Assembly: GCF_018494085.1 (NCBI RefSeq)
Contig: NZ_JABBFP010000003.1
Coordinates: forward strand, 310,001 to 374,000
From: Rosenbergiella collisarenosi
GTDB lineage: Bacteria; Pseudomonadota; Gammaproteobacteria; Enterobacterales; Enterobacteriaceae
DNA length: 64,000 nucleotides
Direction of reading: 5' to 3'
Shown in pieces: positions 60,187-64,000 of the stretch. A model generated the notes under the pieces. It saw nothing but the letters and a program-made list of their open reading frames with translations. It was not told where the DNA came from and did not search any database. The number at the start of each line of letters is the position of its first letter. The stretch's first letter is position 1. A program made the position numbers and the translations under genes.

Positions 60187-61827
60187 TTAGCTGCGTACGC
60201 TGATTAAGGCATCGAATAGCGCACTCGCGGTATTCAGCACCTGTGTATTCGCGATGTAATACTGTTGATATTGCGTGAGGTTGGCATACTCTTCGTCTAA
60301 ATTAACCCCGGACACGGCTTGCTGGCGCGCCGTTAGCTGCGTGATAATGGTATCTGACACATTCACGGCATTGCCATAAGATTGCGTCTGTGTCCCGACA
60401 ACACTCACCGCTGAGCGCCAAGCTTGGCTGAACGTCTGCGTTCCCCCTACCCACTTTTGTGACTGCACATCGAGCATTTTCTGCATATTGCGATTATCAC
60501 TCTCGCCCGACAGGTCTTCGGCGGCGGCGAGCTTATTAGGATCGCTGGTCTGCAATGCGAACTGATCGGTGATCTGGCGCACCGGTTGTAATAAAAAGCG
60601 GTCATGGTCGGCGGGTGTACCGCTAACTGAAACCGACAGGCCGTCAAAACTAAGGGTAGTCCCATTAGCGGAGGTCGAAATATCGGCCGGGATCACGCTA
60701 TTATCGCTCAACCGGGTAACCTGCCAGCTACCCTGTTGATAAACGAGTTGATAGTCGGAAGCCTGAACCTGCTGGGCATCGGTAAATTCCGCACTCAGTG
60801 TCGCGGTCCCGGTATTGAGTTGATTTTGTTTTACGCTCGGCGTTCCAACACTGAACAGGGCCTCCCCTTGCTGGCCGTTCAGATCATAGCCTTGTTCCTG
60901 AACACTGTTAATCGCCGAGGTGAAAGCCAGCGTGAGTTGACCGAGACGATTCTGCAGCGAATTGAGATCATCATGGCGAAAAGCGAGTAGCCCGCCCATC
61001 TTGCCGCTGTTCACTAATTTCTCCGGCAACTCGACCTGTCCCGCCAGTTTATCGTGATAACCTATGGTCAATTGGTCAGGGTCCGCGTTGGAAGGCATCG
61101 CCTCTAAGTCATAGCTATGACTACCACTGACTAGCGTGAAGCCATTAGCGATACTGACGGTTAAGCTGCCATCTTGCATCGCCACGGTCACCCCGACCTG
61201 ATCATTCAGGTCACGCACTAATTGATCGCGCTGATCCAGTAAATTGTTCGGCGTATCGCCGCTTTGCGACATTTGGGCGATGCGTTGGTTGAGGGTAGCG
61301 ATCTGCTGGCTATAACCATTGATGGTGGAGACGGTGCTCTGTAACTGTGTATTGATATCGCGCTGCTGCTGGTCGAGCATGGTTTGTGTCGCGGTAAACT
61401 GATTCGTCAGTGCCGCGGCTTGCGACATGACAGCCTGACGCGCAGCGGGGTCGGCGGCGTTATTCACCACATTTTGCAGTGTATCGAAAAAAGATTCTAA
61501 CCCATCGTTTAAGGTTTCCCCGTCGAGGGTCATCTGTTTATCGATAGCAGAAAGCTGCGTGTAATGCGCAGACTGCGCGCTGCTCTTGGCGCTCGCATTG
61601 CGTAGCTGACTATCGATTAACGCATCATATTGCCGTTGAACACCGTTCACAATCGCCCCATTCCCATACCAGCTGTTACCATTAAACGTATTTTGCGCTT
61701 CAGAAAGAAGGGTAATCTGGCGGTTATATCCGGCGATGGTATAACTGCTAATATTATTCGCCGTACTGTTTAACAGTTGCTGGGCGGCGCTTAATCCGCT
61801 CATCGCAGAATTAATTAAACTCGACAT
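60187..61827 (-). CDS. flgK: Flagellar hook-filament junction protein FlgK (HAP1)
   Basis: A 546-residue axial protein. SSLINSAMSGLSAAQQLLNSTANNISSYTIAGYNRQ at the start is the rod/hook/HAP family signature, and SGVNLDEEYANLTQYQQYYIANTQVLNTA is the C-terminal helix. It assembles on the hook after FlgD is lost. It lies 14 bases before flgL. Confidence 0.97.
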   Translation of the reverse strand: MSSLINSAMSGLSAAQQLLNSTANNISSYTIAGYNRQITLLSEAQNTFNGNSWYGNGAIVNGVQRQYDALIDSQLRNASAKSSAQSAHYTQLSAIDKQMTLDGETLNDGLESFFDTLQNVVNNAADPAARQAVMSQAAALTNQFTATQTMLDQQQRDINTQLQSTVSTINGYSQQIATLNQRIAQMSQSGDTPNNLLDQRDQLVRDLNDQVGVTVAMQDGSLTVSIANGFTLVSGSHSYDLEAMPSNADPDQLTIGYHDKLAGQVELPEKLVNSGKMGGLLAFRHDDLNSLQNRLGQLTLAFTSAINSVQEQGYDLNGQQGEALFSVGTPSVKQNQLNTGTATLSAEFTDAQQVQASDYQLVYQQGSWQVTRLSDNSVIPADISTSANGTTLSFDGLSVSVSGTPADHDRFLLQPVRQITDQFALQTSDPNKLAAAEDLSGESDNRNMQKMLDVQSQKWVGGTQTFSQAWRSAVSVVGTQTQSYGNAVNVSDTIITQLTARQQAVSGVNLDEEYANLTQYQQYYIANTQVLNTASALFDALISVRS

Positions 61828-61912
61828 TGCTTTTCCTTACCTTAATAAACGGATGGCTAACAACACTCTCTCGGTTTATCGGCCTACGCGAAGAGAGACT
61901 TTATTAAGACAG

Positions 61913-62815
61913 CTAAAATAAATCACTAAGATGACGCAGCGTGCTCGAGGGCGGGCTGGGAAGCGTCTGGTTAAGCTGACGGATAATCCCCACAAGTTTG
62001 TGTGCATAGTCAGGATCTGTCGCATAGCCCGCATGTTGTAGCGCGTAAGCGCCTTGTTCGGCACTCCGCGCAGACGTCACCGCTTGATAGCGTGGGTTGT
62101 TCGCCAATAGCGCACCATAATCCTGTAGCGCTTCCTGCCACGAACGATAAACGCGAAACGGCTCCGTGGTTTTTTCGGCTCTACCTTGTCGATATTCCGT
62201 GGTGAGTGTCGCGGTAGTCGGGCCCTGCCAATGACCACCGGCTTTGATACCGAACAGATTATGACTCGGTTGCCCACACTCGGTCGTAATCTGTCGCTGT
62301 CCCCAGCCTGATTCCAACGCCGCCTGGGCGAGGATAAGTTTTTCGGGGATCCCTGTCTGACGGCTGACCTTTTTAACGTGCGGCAGAAGACGCTGAATAA
62401 ATTGCTGCATCGGATGTGCCAGCTGGGTCGCGCTATCAACCTTACGATCCACCCACTGCACGATACGTTGAAAAAACTGCCGATCGGTATCGATGGGCAA
62501 TGCCCGCTGTCCAACATCGGAGGCCGGAGGTATAACGGGTTGCATCTGCTTCTCAATCAATGCCGCCAGTCCCAGATGACTGTTCGGTGCCAACTGAGTG
62601 ATTTGCTGATCGTACAACGATGTAAATAAGCGTTGCTGATCGCTGCCGAGTAGGTCGTCCCCCGGTAAGCTCTGCCGCATGCTTTTTAGCATCATCTGTA
62701 AGAAGATCCCTTCCACTTGTTGGGCAACCTGCGCACTATTCTGTGAGGCGTTTTTTTGCGCCGCACCGCGTAAGGCGTTCAGCTCATTCACATCCCATCC
62801 GGTAGTCACCGTCAT
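61913..62815 (-). CDS. flgJ: Peptidoglycan hydrolase FlgJ
   Basis: A 300-residue bifunctional protein. Residues 1 to about 110 form the rod-scaffold part (QVAQQVEGIFLQMMLKSMRQSLP). The C-terminal part is a GH73 muramidase (ILAQAALESGWGQRQI with the catalytic Glu, HNLFGIKAGGHWQG) that opens the wall for the rod. It is slightly shorter than E. coli FlgJ (313). Its ATG overlaps the flgI stop by one base. Confidence 0.96.
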   Translation of the reverse strand: MTVTTGWDVNELNALRGAAQKNASQNSAQVAQQVEGIFLQMMLKSMRQSLPGDDLLGSDQQRLFTSLYDQQITQLAPNSHLGLAALIEKQMQPVIPPASDVGQRALPIDTDRQFFQRIVQWVDRKVDSATQLAHPMQQFIQRLLPHVKKVSRQTGIPEKLILAQAALESGWGQRQITTECGQPSHNLFGIKAGGHWQGPTTATLTTEYRQGRAEKTTEPFRVYRSWQEALQDYGALLANNPRYQAVTSARSAEQGAYALQHAGYATDPDYAHKLVGIIRQLNQTLPSPPSSTLRHLSDLF

Positions 62816-63915
62816 TAGAGGATCTCCAATTCGGCATTGAGGCAGCCTGCACTGTCCATTGCCTGTAAAATAGACATCAGCTCAGTCGGTGTCGCGCCAA
62901 GGGTGTTCAATGCCGCGACAACATCGTTTAACGATGCGCTGGTATTGACTTTATGTAACGCTCCCCCTTGCTCGCGTAAGGAGATGTTAGTCTGCGGGGT
63001 AGCGACCGTTTCGCCGCCCGCTAGCGGGGTATCTGGCTGATTCACCAGAGTCTGCTTATCGACCGTAACGGACAAGTTACCTTGCGCCACCGCACAGCGC
63101 TCAATACTCACCTGTTGGTTCATAATTACCGATCCGGTACGTGCGTTGATCACAATCTTCGCCCGTGCGGTAGGCAGGGTGATCGGTAAATCGAGGAGTT
63201 TCGCCAAGAGTCGCACTTGTGAGGCCTGGGTGGGCGACACTTTCACCGCGATGCTCCCGGCATCGAGGGGTGCGGCGGCAGAATAACCGCTCTGTTTATT
63301 GATGACGTCAGCCACCCGCTGCGCAAGGGAGAAGTCGTTACGCGACAGCTGCAGAATAAGTTGATTATTGGCGCCGAAATTATTCGTAAGCTCACGTTCC
63401 ACCGTCGCGCCCCCGGTGATACGTCCGCCATTGAGTTGATTAACTTGCACGCTACTGCCACCGGCCTGCGCGCCCGCGCCGCCGATCAACACATTACCTT
63501 GGGCGAGCGCATAGACCTGATTATCGACGCCTTTTAAAGGCGTTAATAATAGCGTGCCACCCCGCAGGCTCTTAGCGTTGCCCATCGAGGAGACCACCAC
63601 ATCAACCGTCTGACCTTGCCGCGCAAAAGCGGGTAATTTTGCCGTCACCATCACCGCGGCGACGTTTTTGAGCTGAATATTGGTTCCCGTAGGGACCGTA
63701 ATCCCAAGTTGCGACAACATGTTATTCATCGACTGCGTGGTGAACGGCGTCTGCGTGGTCTGGTCGCCCGTGCCGTCTAAGCCTACCACTAACCCATAGC
63801 CGATCAGGGCATTGTCTCTGACTCCCTGTACCTGCGCGACATCTCGGATCCGCAACGTTTGTGCCATCGCGGTGAGACTCATACACAGCAATCCAATCAT
63901 CATTATGATCCGCAT
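62815..63915 (-). CDS. flgI: Flagellar P-ring protein FlgI
   Basis: A 366-residue secreted protein with a cleavable signal peptide ([20 protein letters not shown], cut after AMA). [30 protein letters not shown] is the family signature. It forms the ring in the peptidoglycan layer around the rod. Confidence 0.97.
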   Translation of the reverse strand: MRIIMMIGLLCMSLTAMAQTLRIRDVAQVQGVRDNALIGYGLVVGLDGTGDQTTQTPFTTQSMNNMLSQLGITVPTGTNIQLKNVAAVMVTAKLPAFARQGQTVDVVVSSMGNAKSLRGGTLLLTPLKGVDNQVYALAQGNVLIGGAGAQAGGSSVQVNQLNGGRITGGATVERELTNNFGANNQLILQLSRNDFSLAQRVADVINKQSGYSAAAPLDAGSIAVKVSPTQASQVRLLAKLLDLPITLPTARAKIVINARTGSVIMNQQVSIERCAVAQGNLSVTVDKQTLVNQPDTPLAGGETVATPQTNISLREQGGALHKVNTSASLNDVVAALNTLGATPTELMSILQAMDSAGCLNAELEIL

Positions 63916-63929
63916 CCTAGGACTCTCCG

Positions 63930-64000
63930 TTACATCGGTGCGATAGTTAAGAAAAAACGCTGTAGCCAGCCCATCTGCTGGGCATCATTGATGTAGCCAT
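63930..64000 (-). CDS. flgH: Flagellar L-ring lipoprotein FlgH, C-terminal end (cut by window edge)
   Basis: The last 22 codons and stop are seen: [15 protein letters not shown] followed by LTIAPM, close to the C-terminus of E. coli FlgH. It is followed by flgI after 14 bases. The rest lies beyond the right edge. Confidence 0.9.
   Translation of the reverse strand, partial: GYINDAQQMGWLQRFFLTIAPM

Overview
The window is enterobacterial chromosome (order Enterobacterales). From about 19.6 kb to the right edge it follows the E. coli K-12 gene order around icd-purB-phoPQ, cobB-lolCDE-mfd, ndh-nagZ-lpoB-tatD-holB-tmk, the fab cluster, rne and flg, and the encoded proteins are close to the E. coli ones. 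It is not E. coli: nagK is missing between cobB and lolE, ycfP between nagZ and ndh, and the ycfZ-ymfA-potDCBA-pepT block between cobB and roxA. An EamA-type transporter sits between nudJ and mnmA. An Erwiniaceae-like or other non-Escherichia enteric is plausible, but I cannot fix the genus.

Bases 1 to about 19,600 are one arm of a lambdoid prophage inserted at the 3' end of icd, the site used by E. coli e14 and phage 21. Reading in from icd: integrase and excisionase (+), a CI-type repressor (+), then a leftward early operon: a Cro-like gene, a YmfL/CII-like regulator, two small phage genes, an O-type replication gene containing a tandem 15-bp iteron array, an ORF6N-domain antirepressor-like gene, a DUF968 gene and a Q antiterminator. 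The late end holds two holin-like genes, a GH19 endolysin and a nested i-spanin/o-spanin pair. A Rha-type gene is cut by the left edge. Structural genes lie outside the window.

Two cargo blocks interrupt the phage operon. Between O and the antirepressor lie three genes transcribed against the lytic operon: a GajA/GajB-like pair (OLD-family ATPase-TOPRIM nuclease plus UvrD-type helicase, i.e. Gabija-like) and an A+T-rich 658-residue protein joining a GHKL ATPase domain to what looks like a C-terminal PD-(D/E)XK nuclease. Between Q and the lysis genes lie a one-polypeptide restriction-modification protein (gamma-class adenine methylase fused to a BsuBI/PstI-family endonuclease) and a separate beta-class DNA methyltransferase. 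The prophage therefore looks like a carrier of anti-phage defence genes. The GHKL-nuclease gene is the best candidate for something not well described.

The prophage control circuit can be partly read. Four sites with the same 7-5-7 inverted-repeat design occur, three between cI and cro and one inside the spacer of a strong xis-int promoter. The repressor keeps the S24 Ser/Lys pair but lacks the usual Ala-Gly cleavage dipeptide, and its mRNA is probably leaderless.

The rest is housekeeping: icd; rluE-nudJ; the EamA transporter; mnmA-hflD-purB; phoPQ; roxA; cobB; lolCDE; mfd; ycfJ; ndh with a consensus FNR box; nagZ-thiK-lpoB-ycfL-hinT; tatD-holB-tmk-mltG-pabC; rpmF-plsX-fabHDG-acpP-fabF with yceD; maf; rluC; rne with a structured leader; and flgL, flgK, flgJ, flgI and the end of flgH.
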